Positions 1-9,973 of a DNA stretch of 54,142 nt are shown here, in pieces. The DNA is taken from assembly GCA_040390855.1 (NCBI GenBank), contig JAZJXO010000003.1, forward strand, positions 1-54,142, read 5' to 3'. This stretch comes from Parvibaculum sp040390855. GTDB lineage: Bacteria > Pseudomonadota > Alphaproteobacteria > Parvibaculales > Parvibaculaceae. The notes below the pieces were generated by a model. It was not told where the DNA came from. It saw nothing but the letters and a program-made list of their open reading frames with translations, and made no database searches. How positions within the stretch are numbered: the first letter of the stretch is position 1; the number at the start of each line of letters is the position of its first letter. A program made the position numbers and the translations under genes.

Positions 1-73
1 TCTCCTCCAAAGGGAATCCCCTTTGAATCAGTCATATGTCATCCCGCTCTAAACCAACAAAGAGGAACGAAGA

Positions 74-795
74 ATGTCAGCAGACGGACCTTGGAGCTGG
101 CTCGACATCGCTTTCCCTTGGATCGGACTGGCAGGCGCGGCCCTGCTGGCGGGCTTGATGTTCGCCAGCAATCAGTTGCGCGGAAACATGAACGTATCGC
201 GCTGGCGCGATCCTGTCTGGCTCGCATGGTTCGGCATGTTCGCTTACCTCATCCACAATGTCGAAGAATATGGCGTCGATCTTTCCGGTCAGCCCCATGC
301 CTTCCCCGACGCGCTCTGCACCAATCTCGGCCTCGGCCCCTTTCCCGCCTGCCCTTTACCGCACGCGTTCTTTCTCGCCGTCAACCTGCCGATGTTCTGG
401 ATCGTCGCACCTTTGGCTGGCCTTCTCGCGCGCCGCCACCCGCTGATCGGCCTGACGACCTATAGCGTGATCTTCATTAATGCCCTCGTCCATATCGCGC
501 CGATGATCGCCAGACAGAGCTACAATCCGGGCGCCCTCTCGGCACTTCTGATCTTCCTGCCTGCATCATTCTGGGTTGCGCGCACCTGCTTTGGTAAAAA
601 CAAGCTCAGCCACAAAGCGCTCGCCCTGCTCGTCACCAATGGTGTCCTTGTACATATCGTGCTGATGGGATCGGTAATGCTCTACATACACGGAGAACTC
701 GGCGCCGCAGCGCTCATTTTCATCCAACTGATGAATGCGGCGCTTCTCCTCCTCATCCCATGGATAGGCGAGAAACGCCTGTCAGCGCCTGCCCC

Positions 796-817
<22 letters not shown>
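74..817 (+). CDS. HXXEE domain integral membrane protein
   Basis: This is a 247-residue multi-span membrane protein with about seven hydrophobic stretches. It carries the family signature H61-N-V-E64-E65 at the end of the second hydrophobic segment. It also has the downstream N/H-containing segment (FINALVHI) usual for the HXXEE family (PF13787). The function of the family is not known; the conserved His and Glu pair suggests metal binding or membrane-embedded catalysis, which is inference. The ATG follows a purine-rich AGAGGAACGAAGA sequence. The 3' end overlaps the convergent YgiQ gene by 22 bp. Confidence 0.8.
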
Positions 818-2823
<2,006 letters not shown>

Positions 2824-2844
2824 GCGCCGGAAGATGCGGCTGAA

Positions 2845-2858
2845 TGACGTTTACGTCA
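2845..2858. promoter_or_regulatory. ACGT-TT-ACGT palindrome, LiuR-like operator candidate
   Basis: A perfect inverted repeat, TGACGT-TT-ACGTCA, lies 22-35 nt upstream of the YgiQ start codon and 40-53 nt beyond the prpE stop. Sites of the form ACGT-N2-ACGT are typical of MerR-family LiuR regulators of branched-chain acid and acyl-CoA catabolism (recalled knowledge). Placement next to prpE fits that theme, but the site sits at the ygiQ promoter rather than in front of prpE. No MerR gene is in the window. Confidence 0.4.
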
Positions 2859-2904
2859 ATCGCGGCATAATCGCAGGGCAGAAAGGTTGGAGATTTGGGG
2901 GTCC

Positions 2905-4800
2905 TCAGCCCTTCTTCCCGAACCCTGCGCCACCCAGCACCTCGCCGATCTCCGTCAGGATCGCCGGATCGTCAATCGTCGCGGGCGTGGTCCATTGCTC
3001 GCCATCGGCGATCTTGCGCATCGTCCCGCGCAAAATCTTTCCCGATCTTGTCTTCGGCAAACGCTGCACCACCAGCGCCGTCTTGAAGGCCGCCACCGGC
3101 CCGATCTTGTCGCGCACCAGTTGCACCGCCTCCTTTTCAATATCAACCATCGGGCGATTAACACCCTTGTTGATGACGAGGAAGCCAAGCGGCACCTGCC
3201 CCTTCATCGCATCGGCCACGCCGATCACCGCACATTCGGCAACATCGGGATGTCCCGCCAGCACTTCCTCCATGCCGCCCGTCGAAAGCCGATGCCCCGC
3301 CACATTGATGATGTCATCGGTGCGGCTCATCACATAGAGATAGCCGTCGCCGTCGATAAAGCCCGCATCCGCCGTTTTATAGTAACCCGGATAATCGGCG
3401 AGATAGGACTTTTGAAACCCCTCATCATTCTGCCACAGCGTCGGCAAGCATCCGGGCGCGAGCGGCAGTTTGATGACGATCGCGCCGGTCACACCCGCCG
3501 CCACTTGGCGGTTCGCTTCGTCTACAACATGGATCGTAAAGCCCGGCACCGGCACACCGGGCGAACCGTATTTCACCGGCAACCGCTCGATCCCCATCGG
3601 CACCGCCGCCATCGGCCAGCCGCTTTCCGTTTGCCACCAATGGTCGATCACGGGCACGCCAAGCGCACGTTCCGCCCACTGAATAGTGTCAGGGTCCCCG
3701 CGCTCGCCCGCAAGAAACAGCATCTCGAATTTCGACAAGTCATAATCTTTGACAAGTTCCGCCTTCGGGTCTTCTTTCTTGATGGCGCGAAAGGCCGTCG
3801 GCGCGGTAAAGAGCGCCTTGACGCCATGCTCTGCAATCACACGCCAGAAGGCTCCCGCATCCGGTGTGCCCACCGGCTTTCCTTCATAGAGCACCGTCGT
3901 GCAACCGTGCAGCAGCGGCGCATAGACAATGTAGGAGTGGCCGACGACCCAGCCGACGTCAGACGCCGCCCAGAACACCTCGCCGGGATTGATCCCGTAT
4001 ATATTCTGCATCGACCATTTGAGGGCCACCATATGACCGCCATTGTCGCGCACAACGCCTTTGGGGATGCCCGTCGTGCCCGATGTGTAGAGCACATAGA
4101 GCGGATCGGTCGCGGCGACCGGCACACAGGCCGGTTTCAATCCCGCCCCACGCGTCTTTTCAACCTCATTAGCCCAGTCGAAATCGCGGCCTTCCACGAA
4201 ATCGGCTTTAAGCGCCGCACGCTGCAAAATGATCGTCGCCTCGGGCTTCGAGGTTGCCAGATCAATAGCGGCATCGAGCAGCGGCTTATAGGCAATCACG
4301 CGGCCGGGCTCCAACCCGCACGACGCCGACACAATGAGTTTCGGTTTTGCATCATCAATGCGCGTGGCGAGTTCCTTCGCAGCAAAGCCGCCGAAGACGA
4401 CCGAATGGATCACGCCCAGCCGTGCGCAGGCGAGCATGGCGATAACCGCCTCCGGCACCATCGGCATATAGATGATGACGCGGTCGCCTTTGACGATACC
4501 GTGGCTCTGCAACACACCGGCAAAAGTGGCGACCTCGTCGAGCAGCGCCGCATAGGTAAAGCGCTTCACCGTACCGAGCATCGCGCTGTCATAGATGAGC
4601 GCGGTCTGCTCACCGCGACCCGACTTGACGTGCCGGTCAAGCGCATTCCAGCAGGTGTTGCAGGTCGCATCGGGAAACCAGCCCGCGGGGCCATAAGTCT
4701 CACGCGGGGCGCTCACCCAATCTATGTCCTTGGCCGCCTCTGCCCAAAACCCATGCGGATTGCCCGCCCAGCTTGCATAGGTGTCCTTGTAGCTCCCCAT
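2905..4800 (-). CDS. prpE: propionyl-CoA synthetase PrpE
   Basis: This 631-residue AMP-forming acyl-CoA synthetase activates propionate, or another short-chain acid, to its CoA thioester via an acyl-adenylate. It has the N-terminal acetyl-CoA-synthetase cap, the P-loop TSGTTGIPKG at 239-248, the adenylate motif HWWQTESGWP, and the C-terminal lid motif with catalytic Lys588 (LPKTRSGK), the usual site of regulatory acylation. The stretch after the P-loop (GGHMVALKWSMQNIYGI) matches PrpE rather than Acs. The gene is divergent from another acyl-CoA ligase across 119 bp. The rest of the propionate pathway (methylcitrate cycle or propionyl-CoA carboxylase) is not in the window. Confidence 0.93.
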   Translation of the reverse strand: MGSYKDTYASWAGNPHGFWAEAAKDIDWVSAPRETYGPAGWFPDATCNTCWNALDRHVKSGRGEQTALIYDSAMLGTVKRFTYAALLDEVATFAGVLQSHGIVKGDRVIIYMPMVPEAVIAMLACARLGVIHSVVFGGFAAKELATRIDDAKPKLIVSASCGLEPGRVIAYKPLLDAAIDLATSKPEATIILQRAALKADFVEGRDFDWANEVEKTRGAGLKPACVPVAATDPLYVLYTSGTTGIPKGVVRDNGGHMVALKWSMQNIYGINPGEVFWAASDVGWVVGHSYIVYAPLLHGCTTVLYEGKPVGTPDAGAFWRVIAEHGVKALFTAPTAFRAIKKEDPKAELVKDYDLSKFEMLFLAGERGDPDTIQWAERALGVPVIDHWWQTESGWPMAAVPMGIERLPVKYGSPGVPVPGFTIHVVDEANRQVAAGVTGAIVIKLPLAPGCLPTLWQNDEGFQKSYLADYPGYYKTADAGFIDGDGYLYVMSRTDDIINVAGHRLSTGGMEEVLAGHPDVAECAVIGVADAMKGQVPLGFLVINKGVNRPMVDIEKEAVQLVRDKIGPVAAFKTALVVQRLPKTRSGKILRGTMRKIADGEQWTTPATIDDPAILTEIGEVLGGAGFGKKG

Positions 4801-4919
4801 AAAGCGCTCCCCGATTCCGAATTTTTATTGTCTGACTCTTTCAAGACCGCTCAAGCATTGCAAGCCCCGCACGGGTTTGATTAGCTGCACCTTAATCACC
4901 CGCGCGAGAGGACCAGACG

Positions 4920-6548
4920 ATGACCGCCAGCCCCTATGATACCCACCTCGACAAAAACCCGGCGAACCATCAGCCCCTGTCACCGCTCTCCTTCCTCAAA
5001 CGCGCCGCCGAGGTCTATCCCGAAACGGTGGCCATCCTTCATGGCGACCTCAAGCGCACTTATGCGGAGTTCTATTCTCGCTGCTGCCAGCTTGCCTCGG
5101 CCCTCTCGAAACGAGGACTGGGACAAGGCGACACGATTGCCGTGCTTGCGCCCAATATTCCCGAAATGCTGGAACTGCACTATGCCGTGCCGATGATCGG
5201 CGCTGTCCTCAACACAATGAACATCCGCCTCGATGGGGCCAATATCGGTTTCATGCTCGATCACGGCGAAGCCAAGCTTGTCTTCGTGGACCGTGAATTT
5301 TCACCGCTGGGACTTGAAGCGCTCAAAGCCGCCAAGGTGAAACCCATCGTCATTGACATAGACGATCCAGAATATGACGGGCCGGGTGCCGCCATCGGCG
5401 AAACAGATTACGAAAGCCTGCTCGAAGAAGGCGACGAAGAGTTCAAATGGGCGCTTCCCGCTGACGAATGGAATGCCATCAGCCTCAATTACACGTCGGG
5501 CACAACCGGCAATCCCAAGGGCGTCGTCTTCCATCATCGCGGTGCTTATTTGCTCGCCATGGGCAATATAGTCACCGCCAGCATGACGCATAATTCGGTC
5601 TATCTCTGGACCGTGCCGATGTTCCATTGCAATGGCTGGTGCTTCACCTGGTCGATGAGCGTCATCGCAGGCACACATGTGTGCCTGCGCCGCGTCACCG
5701 CCAAAAACATTTTTGACGCGATCGCAAAATACGGCGTCACACATATGGGGGGCGCACCGACCGTCATGGGCTTTCTCATCAACGCGACGGAAGAAGAGAA
5801 AAAACCGCTGCCCAACACCGTGCATTTTTTCGCCGCCGCCGCGCCGCCGCCCGCCGCCACCATCCGCAAACTCGAAAGCGAAGGCTTCAACGTCATTCAC
5901 GTCTACGGTCTCACCGAAACCTACGGACCTGCCGTGGTAAACGCATGGCACGACGAGTGGGACGAACTGGAAGCAGGCGCGCGGGCGCAAGTGAAAGCAC
6001 GCCAAGGCGTCAACTATCCCGTACTGGAAGGCATTTCCGTGCGCGATGCCGAGACCATGCTCGAAGTCCCGCGCGACGGCGAGACGATGGGCGAGGTGAT
6101 GTTCCAGGGCAACGTGGTGATGAAGGGTTACCTGAAAAACCCGAAAGCCACCGCCGAAGCATTTGAGGGCGGCTGGTTCCATTCGGGCGACATCGGCGTC
6201 TGGCATCCCGACAATTACATCCAGCTCAAAGACCGCTCCAAAGACATCATCATCTCCGGCGGTGAAAACATTTCGTCATTGGAAGTCGAAGACATTTTGT
6301 ACAAACACCCCGACATCATCGAAGCCGCCGTCGTCGCACGACCCGACGAGAAATGGGGCGAGACACCTTGTGCCTTTATCACATTGAAGAAGGGGTCAAC
6401 TCTCACCGCCGAACAGGTAATCGCTTATTGCCGCGAAAACCTCGCCCACTTCAAGTGCCCCAAGACGGTCGTGTTCACAGACCTGCCGAAAACCTCGACA
6501 GGCAAAGTACAAAAATTCAAACTCCGCGATATGGCAGGAGAGCTTTAA
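4920..6548 (+). CDS. medium/long-chain acyl-CoA ligase (AMP-binding)
   Basis: This 542-residue enzyme of the ANL superfamily forms acyl-CoA from a free carboxylic acid, ATP and CoA. The P-loop is TSGTTGNPKG at 192-201. The acyl-pocket region reads MFHCNGWCFTW, followed by GGAPTVM and the adenylate motif YGLTETYGP. The hinge DRSKDIIISGGENIS and the catalytic lysine K529 (LPKTSTGK) are present. This pattern is shared by AlkK-type fatty-acid ligases and by DmdB-type methylmercaptopropionyl-CoA ligases, so the substrate cannot be fixed from sequence. It is divergent from prpE and is probably monocistronic, since three hairpins follow the stop. Confidence 0.88.
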   Translation: MTASPYDTHLDKNPANHQPLSPLSFLKRAAEVYPETVAILHGDLKRTYAEFYSRCCQLASALSKRGLGQGDTIAVLAPNIPEMLELHYAVPMIGAVLNTMNIRLDGANIGFMLDHGEAKLVFVDREFSPLGLEALKAAKVKPIVIDIDDPEYDGPGAAIGETDYESLLEEGDEEFKWALPADEWNAISLNYTSGTTGNPKGVVFHHRGAYLLAMGNIVTASMTHNSVYLWTVPMFHCNGWCFTWSMSVIAGTHVCLRRVTAKNIFDAIAKYGVTHMGGAPTVMGFLINATEEEKKPLPNTVHFFAAAAPPPAATIRKLESEGFNVIHVYGLTETYGPAVVNAWHDEWDELEAGARAQVKARQGVNYPVLEGISVRDAETMLEVPRDGETMGEVMFQGNVVMKGYLKNPKATAEAFEGGWFHSGDIGVWHPDNYIQLKDRSKDIIISGGENISSLEVEDILYKHPDIIEAAVVARPDEKWGETPCAFITLKKGSTLTAEQVIAYCRENLAHFKCPKTVVFTDLPKTSTGKVQKFKLRDMAGEL

Positions 6549-6553
6549 GTAAC

Positions 6554-6629
6554 TTCACCACCCACACTGGTGAATGGCCGCGTCCAACACGGCCTATCCC
6601 GCACAATAAATAGATTTCCCGCAAATCTA
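6554..6629. terminator. cluster of three hairpins after the acyl-CoA ligase
   Basis: Three perfect inverted repeats stand in a row just after the ligase stop. The stems are TTCACCA/TGGTGAA (6554-6560 with 6568-6574), GGCCG/CGGCC (6576-6580 with 6590-6594) and TAGATTT/AAATCTA (6611-6617 with 6623-6629). None has a clean U-tract in the plus direction, so this could be a Rho-dependent or processing-type 3' end. On the minus strand the third stem is followed by TTTATTG. Confidence 0.4.
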
Positions 6630-6660
6630 GAAAATCATCTCGTGTGAGGCTCGAACATAA

Positions 6661-6712
6661 TGCTTGATCTCTGCATGGAAACGCTCGATCTCTTGCAAGA
6701 AACGCTCGAAAA
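6661..6712 (-). repeat. dispersed intergenic repeat, copy A
   Basis: Read on the minus strand, the core at 6661-6702 matches two other intergenic stretches in the window (16181-16224 and 37084-37128). Copies A and C differ at only 4 of 34 core positions. Copy A consists of two imperfect 21-bp tandem units (6668-6688 and 6689-6709), each with TCGAGCGTTTC. It lies downstream of the DUF465 gene in a region with no convincing gene. Confidence 0.65.
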
Positions 6713-6791
6713 TACATAGCAAAACGTGCTGGATAAAGTACCTACCCCCGCTTTTCGCGGGCACCGCAACGCTTGTGAAAGTCTGGAAAAT

Positions 6792-7004
6792 TCAAACCAG
6801 AATATTGACCGCAAGCCCTTTGGCGCGGTCACCGGCAAAGCCGTTTTCATTGGCCACATTTTCGCCTTTGGCCTGCGCGTGTTTTTCTTCCGCCTTGACT
6901 TTTCGGGCATCGCTTGTCGGAACAGAAGGATCAATATCTGCATCCGCGCCACTGGGGCCGGACTTTGGATGCGCCGGGTCAATATTCTTCTTTGCCCGAA
7001 AAGA
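6792..7004 (-). other. start-less open reading frame, possible small gene or remnant
   Basis: An open frame of 70 codons on the minus strand has protein-like composition, rich in Asp, Ala and Lys with no Cys. It ends with GFAGDRAKGLAVNILV and a TGA stop. An in-frame TAA stands just upstream, and no ATG, GTG or TTG occurs until an internal GTG about 46 codons in. Codon choice resembles neighbouring genes. It begins about 30 nt after the terminator of the upstream DUF465 gene. It could use a non-standard start (an ATT is preceded by AAAGAAGA) or be a decayed gene. No family recognised. Confidence 0.3.
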
Positions 7005-7030
7005 TTAAGATTAAATAAGGGCCACTCCAA

Positions 7031-7056
7031 ACAAAACGCCGGGCTCAAGGCCCGGC
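7031..7056 (-). terminator. Rho-independent terminator of the DUF465 gene
   Basis: The stem GCCGGGC/GCCCGGC (7038-7044 with 7050-7056) encloses a 5-nt loop. On the minus strand it is followed by GTTTTGT, a classic intrinsic terminator 40 nt after the DUF465 stop. Confidence 0.8.
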
Positions 7057-7097
7057 GCAAGCGACTGTCTGTTGTTTGAATGGATGAGAAGGGATTG

Positions 7098-7277
7098 TCA
7101 GGCTGCCGACTGATGTCCGGACAGCTTTTCGATTTCTTCTTTCAAGCGGAGCTTCTGCTTTTTCAACTCGGCTATGTGAAGATCATCGCTTGCGGGGTGG
7201 TGAAGTTCGCTCTCAATCTGAGTTTCGAGAGCTTTGTGCCGGTTGCACAACTCGGTGATATGCGACTCAAGCGCCAT
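7098..7277 (-). CDS. YdcH/DUF465 family small coiled-coil protein
   Basis: This 59-residue, highly charged helical protein belongs to the DUF465/YdcH family. It starts MALESHITEL and ends with the family core AELKKQKLRLKEEIEKL. The ATG at 7277 is preferred over an upstream alternative 15 codons earlier because AGGTAGG stands 6-8 nt before it. The cellular role of the family is unknown. It is divergent from ubiX across 132 bp and has its own terminator. A second DUF465 gene lies 1.4 kb away. Confidence 0.82.
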   Translation of the reverse strand: MALESHITELCNRHKALETQIESELHHPASDDLHIAELKKQKLRLKEEIEKLSGHQSAA

Positions 7278-7409
7278 ATTGTACCTACCTTTGCCTCTAG
7301 TGGTTGGTGACCTGAAAAGCATGACTCTTTTTTGACATCCTGTCGAACACCAATCTGAAAAAACTTTTGAACACTCGCAATCTTAACGAAGAAACGCTAA
7401 ATCTCGTCC

Positions 7410-8045
7410 ATGAGCGAAACAAAGCGACCCATAAAATCAAGCAGCAAACGGCTGATCGTCGGCATTTCCGGTGCCTCAGGTGTGATTTATGGCGTGCGCT
7501 TGCTTGAGATTCTGCGAGCCGAAAAAATCGAGACCCATCTCGTGATGACTAAGGCAGCAGAGCTGACGCTTGCCCATGAAACCGGCATGTCAATCCGCGA
7601 TGTCGAGGCGCTGGCCCATACCCGCTACCAGTTGGGCGACATCGGCGCGAGCATCGCGAGCGGTTCCTTCAAAACCCTAGGCATGGTGGTCGCGCCATGC
7701 TCGATCCGCTCCATGTCGGAAATCGCTACAGGCGTCACATCCAATCTTCTGACGCGCGCCGCCGATGTCGTGCTGAAAGAGCGCCGCCGTCTCGTACTGA
7801 TGGTACGCGAAACACCGCTGCATACGGGCCACCTGCGCACGATGACGCATTTGTCTGAAATCGGCGCAATCATCGCGCCGCCTTTGCCTGCCTTTTACGT
7901 CGCGCCAAAAAACATCGACGAAATGGTGACGCAATCGGTCGCCCGCGTGCTTGATCTTTTCGACATCGAGACCGATATAACAAAGCGCTGGGGCGAAGAC
8001 ATCAAAGGCGGCAAACGCAGCCCGACCTCCAAAAGAAAATCCTAA
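7410..8045 (+). CDS. ubiX: flavin prenyltransferase UbiX
   Basis: This 211-residue protein makes prenylated FMN from FMN and dimethylallyl phosphate, the cofactor of UbiD-type decarboxylases including that of ubiquinone synthesis. The fold markers are present: GISGASGVIYG near the N-terminus (FMN phosphate loop), VVAPCSIRSMSEIATG, and the conserved RETPLHTGHL. The C-terminal tail is basic (KRSPTSKRKS). UbiD is not in the window. The 3' end overlaps the convergent TIGR02444 gene by 4 bp. Confidence 0.93.
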   Translation: MSETKRPIKSSSKRLIVGISGASGVIYGVRLLEILRAEKIETHLVMTKAAELTLAHETGMSIRDVEALAHTRYQLGDIGASIASGSFKTLGMVVAPCSIRSMSEIATGVTSNLLTRAADVVLKERRRLVLMVRETPLHTGHLRTMTHLSEIGAIIAPPLPAFYVAPKNIDEMVTQSVARVLDLFDIETDITKRWGEDIKGGKRSPTSKRKS

Positions 8046-8548
8046 TCAGGAAACGCCGCCGCGATAAGATGCGCAACAGCAACGCGCGCCTCTTCACCGT
8101 CAACGCCCTCTTCTTCAAACCATGCGGCAAAATTCTGCGTGGCAATGGCACGTTGGGCATGGACATCAAGGGGTTTTGCCTCCGCAAGCAAAGCCGTCAA
8201 CGCGCCTTGCATCGCCTGCTCAGCAGCAAGCTCCAGCACCTTCACTTCATTGCGCAAGCGCGCGGCCTCTTCGTTCTCGCTCGCACGCGGTTTCATCAGC
8301 CGCCGCGCCTGCCGCAGATGTGCGACAACCTCGTGGCCCCATGCGAGCCCGATACCACGCATGGCCTCGATGGTGATGTAATCAAACTCCTGCCCGCGCG
8401 ATGCGGCAAAGAGACAGAAGAGCGCCAGATTGACCTCAAGCCCGTCGCGGTCCTGCAAACCCAGCAGCCGCGCCTCAACGCCGGGCTCGGTATAAAGCTC
8501 GTATGAGAACTGCCAGAAAGCGGCGGACACATCCCCGTCGGTACTCAT
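8042..8548 (-). CDS. TIGR02444/DUF2390 family protein
   Basis: This 168-residue alpha-helical protein matches the TIGR02444 (DUF2390) family: an early FWQFSYELY segment, then LQDRDGLEVNLALFCLFAA, and a long helical C-terminal half rich in Ala and Glu. Function is unknown. The second of two adjacent ATG codons is chosen because AAGGA lies 5 nt before it; the alternative adds one Met at 8551. The open frame extends further upstream without other support. It is convergent with ubiX, overlapping 4 bp. Confidence 0.78.
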   Translation of the reverse strand: MSTDGDVSAAFWQFSYELYTEPGVEARLLGLQDRDGLEVNLALFCLFAASRGQEFDYITIEAMRGIGLAWGHEVVAHLRQARRLMKPRASENEEAARLRNEVKVLELAAEQAMQGALTALLAEAKPLDVHAQRAIATQNFAAWFEEEGVDGEEARVAVAHLIAAAFPD

Positions 8549-8691
8549 CATTTTCCTTGTGTTTAAGCCTCTTTGCTCAGACTGAAGAGAAAATCCGGCA
8601 GGCGCAAATGCGCACTTGCTCTGGACCCCGCGCTTCGCCACGATGTCGCAGGATTTGGCCACCCCGCTTCTTCAAGAACTTACGTTGGACG

Positions 8692-8898
8692 ATGACCGAA
8701 CAGGAAGAACAAGAGCTTCAGCACATGCTGGCGCAGCTCAAGGAAGAGCATCGCGATCTCGACGACGCCATCATGGCGCTCGAAGCTATGACCTCGCCCG
8801 ACACATTGCAGATCAAACGGCTGAAGAAGCGCAAACTCTATTTGCGCGACCGGATCCGCGAGATCGATGACCAGCTATTGCCCGATATTATCGCTTAA
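8692..8898 (+). CDS. YdcH/DUF465 family small protein
   Basis: This 68-residue charged helical protein has the DUF465 core DTLQIKRLKKRKLYLRDRIREI, aligned to the family's LKK-K-L-LKD-I pattern. Start MTEQEEQEL is chosen because the in-frame extension upstream is Arg-rich and not family-like. No strong Shine-Dalgarno sequence is visible. It is convergent with the diguanylate cyclase gene, 6 bp apart. It is a paralogue of the DUF465 gene at 7098-7277. Confidence 0.8.
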   Translation: MTEQEEQELQHMLAQLKEEHRDLDDAIMALEAMTSPDTLQIKRLKKRKLYLRDRIREIDDQLLPDIIA

Positions 8899-8904
8899 AG
8901 AAAA

Positions 8905-9648
8905 TTACTGGTGCGCGCGCTTGGCGTTGTACATCGCCTTGTCAGCCAGCGCCAAAGCCTCTTGCGGCTCCATCGTGCCGTCAATGCTGATCGCACCCAC
9001 CGACACGGACATCGGGATTTCAACACCATCCATCAGCAGCGGATGCAGCGAGATGAGCAGCCGCAACGCCTCAGCTTTGGCGTAGGAGCTTTTCTCGTCG
9101 CTGCGCACAAGCACCACACCGAATTCATCGCCGCCCATGCGCCCGACAATATCCGTCTCGCGCACATTGCCAGCCACAATATCAACGAGATGACGCAGCG
9201 CCGCATCGCCTGCGGCATGGCCATAGGTATCGTTGATCTGCTTGAAATTATCAATGTCGAGATAGGCGAGACCGGCAGGCTCCTTGTAACGCCGCGCAAA
9301 GGCAATGACGCGGCCAAGCTCTACCATGAAGGCGCGGCGGTTCAGCACCGGCAGCATCGCGTCATGGTCGGCGAGCTTTTCCGCCTCGCGGATACGGGCA
9401 CGCATCTTCTCCACATCGCGGCGGAGCTTCTCAACTTCCGACATCAGAGACATCAGCGCGTCACGCACCGTGGGCGTGATTTCAGATTCGGGAATGCCCA
9501 TAAAGCTCACGGCATCGGTGATGGTCCGGCCTGTGCCCACAGATGGAACGGTGGTGAAAGTGGCAGAAGGCCCGCGCGGCGCCGCCTCAGCGCGTTCGCG
9601 GCCGACGCCCACGGCTTGATCAAGCGGTCGTTTGTCTCCGACTTTCAT
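8905..9648 (-). CDS. diguanylate cyclase (GGDEF)
   Basis: This 247-residue protein should synthesise cyclic di-GMP from two GTP. The active-site loop is intact, G172-G-D-E-F176. An allosteric I-site, RETD at 163-166, stands exactly five residues before it, so product inhibition is expected. Residues 60-95 form a charged coiled coil that leads into the domain and could mediate dimerisation. Residues 1-55 show no recognisable sensor and no membrane segment, so the protein is probably soluble. No EAL domain gene is in the window. It is divergent from the monooxygenase gene across 325 bp. Confidence 0.92.
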   Translation of the reverse strand: MKVGDKRPLDQAVGVGRERAEAAPRGPSATFTTVPSVGTGRTITDAVSFMGIPESEITPTVRDALMSLMSEVEKLRRDVEKMRARIREAEKLADHDAMLPVLNRRAFMVELGRVIAFARRYKEPAGLAYLDIDNFKQINDTYGHAAGDAALRHLVDIVAGNVRETDIVGRMGGDEFGVVLVRSDEKSSYAKAEALRLLISLHPLLMDGVEIPMSVSVGAISIDGTMEPQEALALADKAMYNAKRAHQ

Positions 9649-9973
9649 GTCCCGACCCTTGCGCTCAATTCCTTTGAACCAAACTGTCTGCCTGATGCTC
9701 CGGCTGGACCAAAGTTTCAGACGAAACCCTCAACGCATGGTGATCGTAACCACTCATAAACGATGAATACATCCAAATCAGCCGAATCAAAGATGCCATT
9801 AATCGCCGGAAAAGGCCAGAAGCAGCCCGATTCCGCTCGATCTTCCAACAAGTTGACCAAGCGGAACACAAAACTTCTGTGAATTTGTGGGTTTTCAGGG
9901 TAAAAGAACCCAATAACCGACAATTTGTCAGTTGTAATAGAAACTGACGCCGCCTGCGGGAAGGTGACGACCA
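9649..9973. other. divergent promoter region without a gene
   Basis: This 325-bp stretch between the diguanylate cyclase and the monooxygenase has no credible coding frame. It contains GANTC sites at 9784-9788 and 9829-9833 (potential CcrM methylation targets) and the inverted repeat described separately. It is more AT-rich than the flanking genes. Confidence 0.5.
9927..9948. promoter_or_regulatory. inverted repeat GTCAGTT-N8-AACTGAC, operator candidate
   Basis: A perfect 7-bp inverted repeat with an 8-nt spacer ends 25 nt before the monooxygenase start codon. Size and place suit a TetR- or AraC-type dimer site controlling the gene. No regulator gene is adjacent, unlike the mycobacterial ethR-ethA arrangement. 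Confidence 0.45.

Noticed and set aside
2887..4884. 665-codon open frame on the plus strand
   Set aside because: It lies antisense to prpE, is rich in His and Arg, and has no family resemblance. It is a by-product of GC-rich codon use in prpE.
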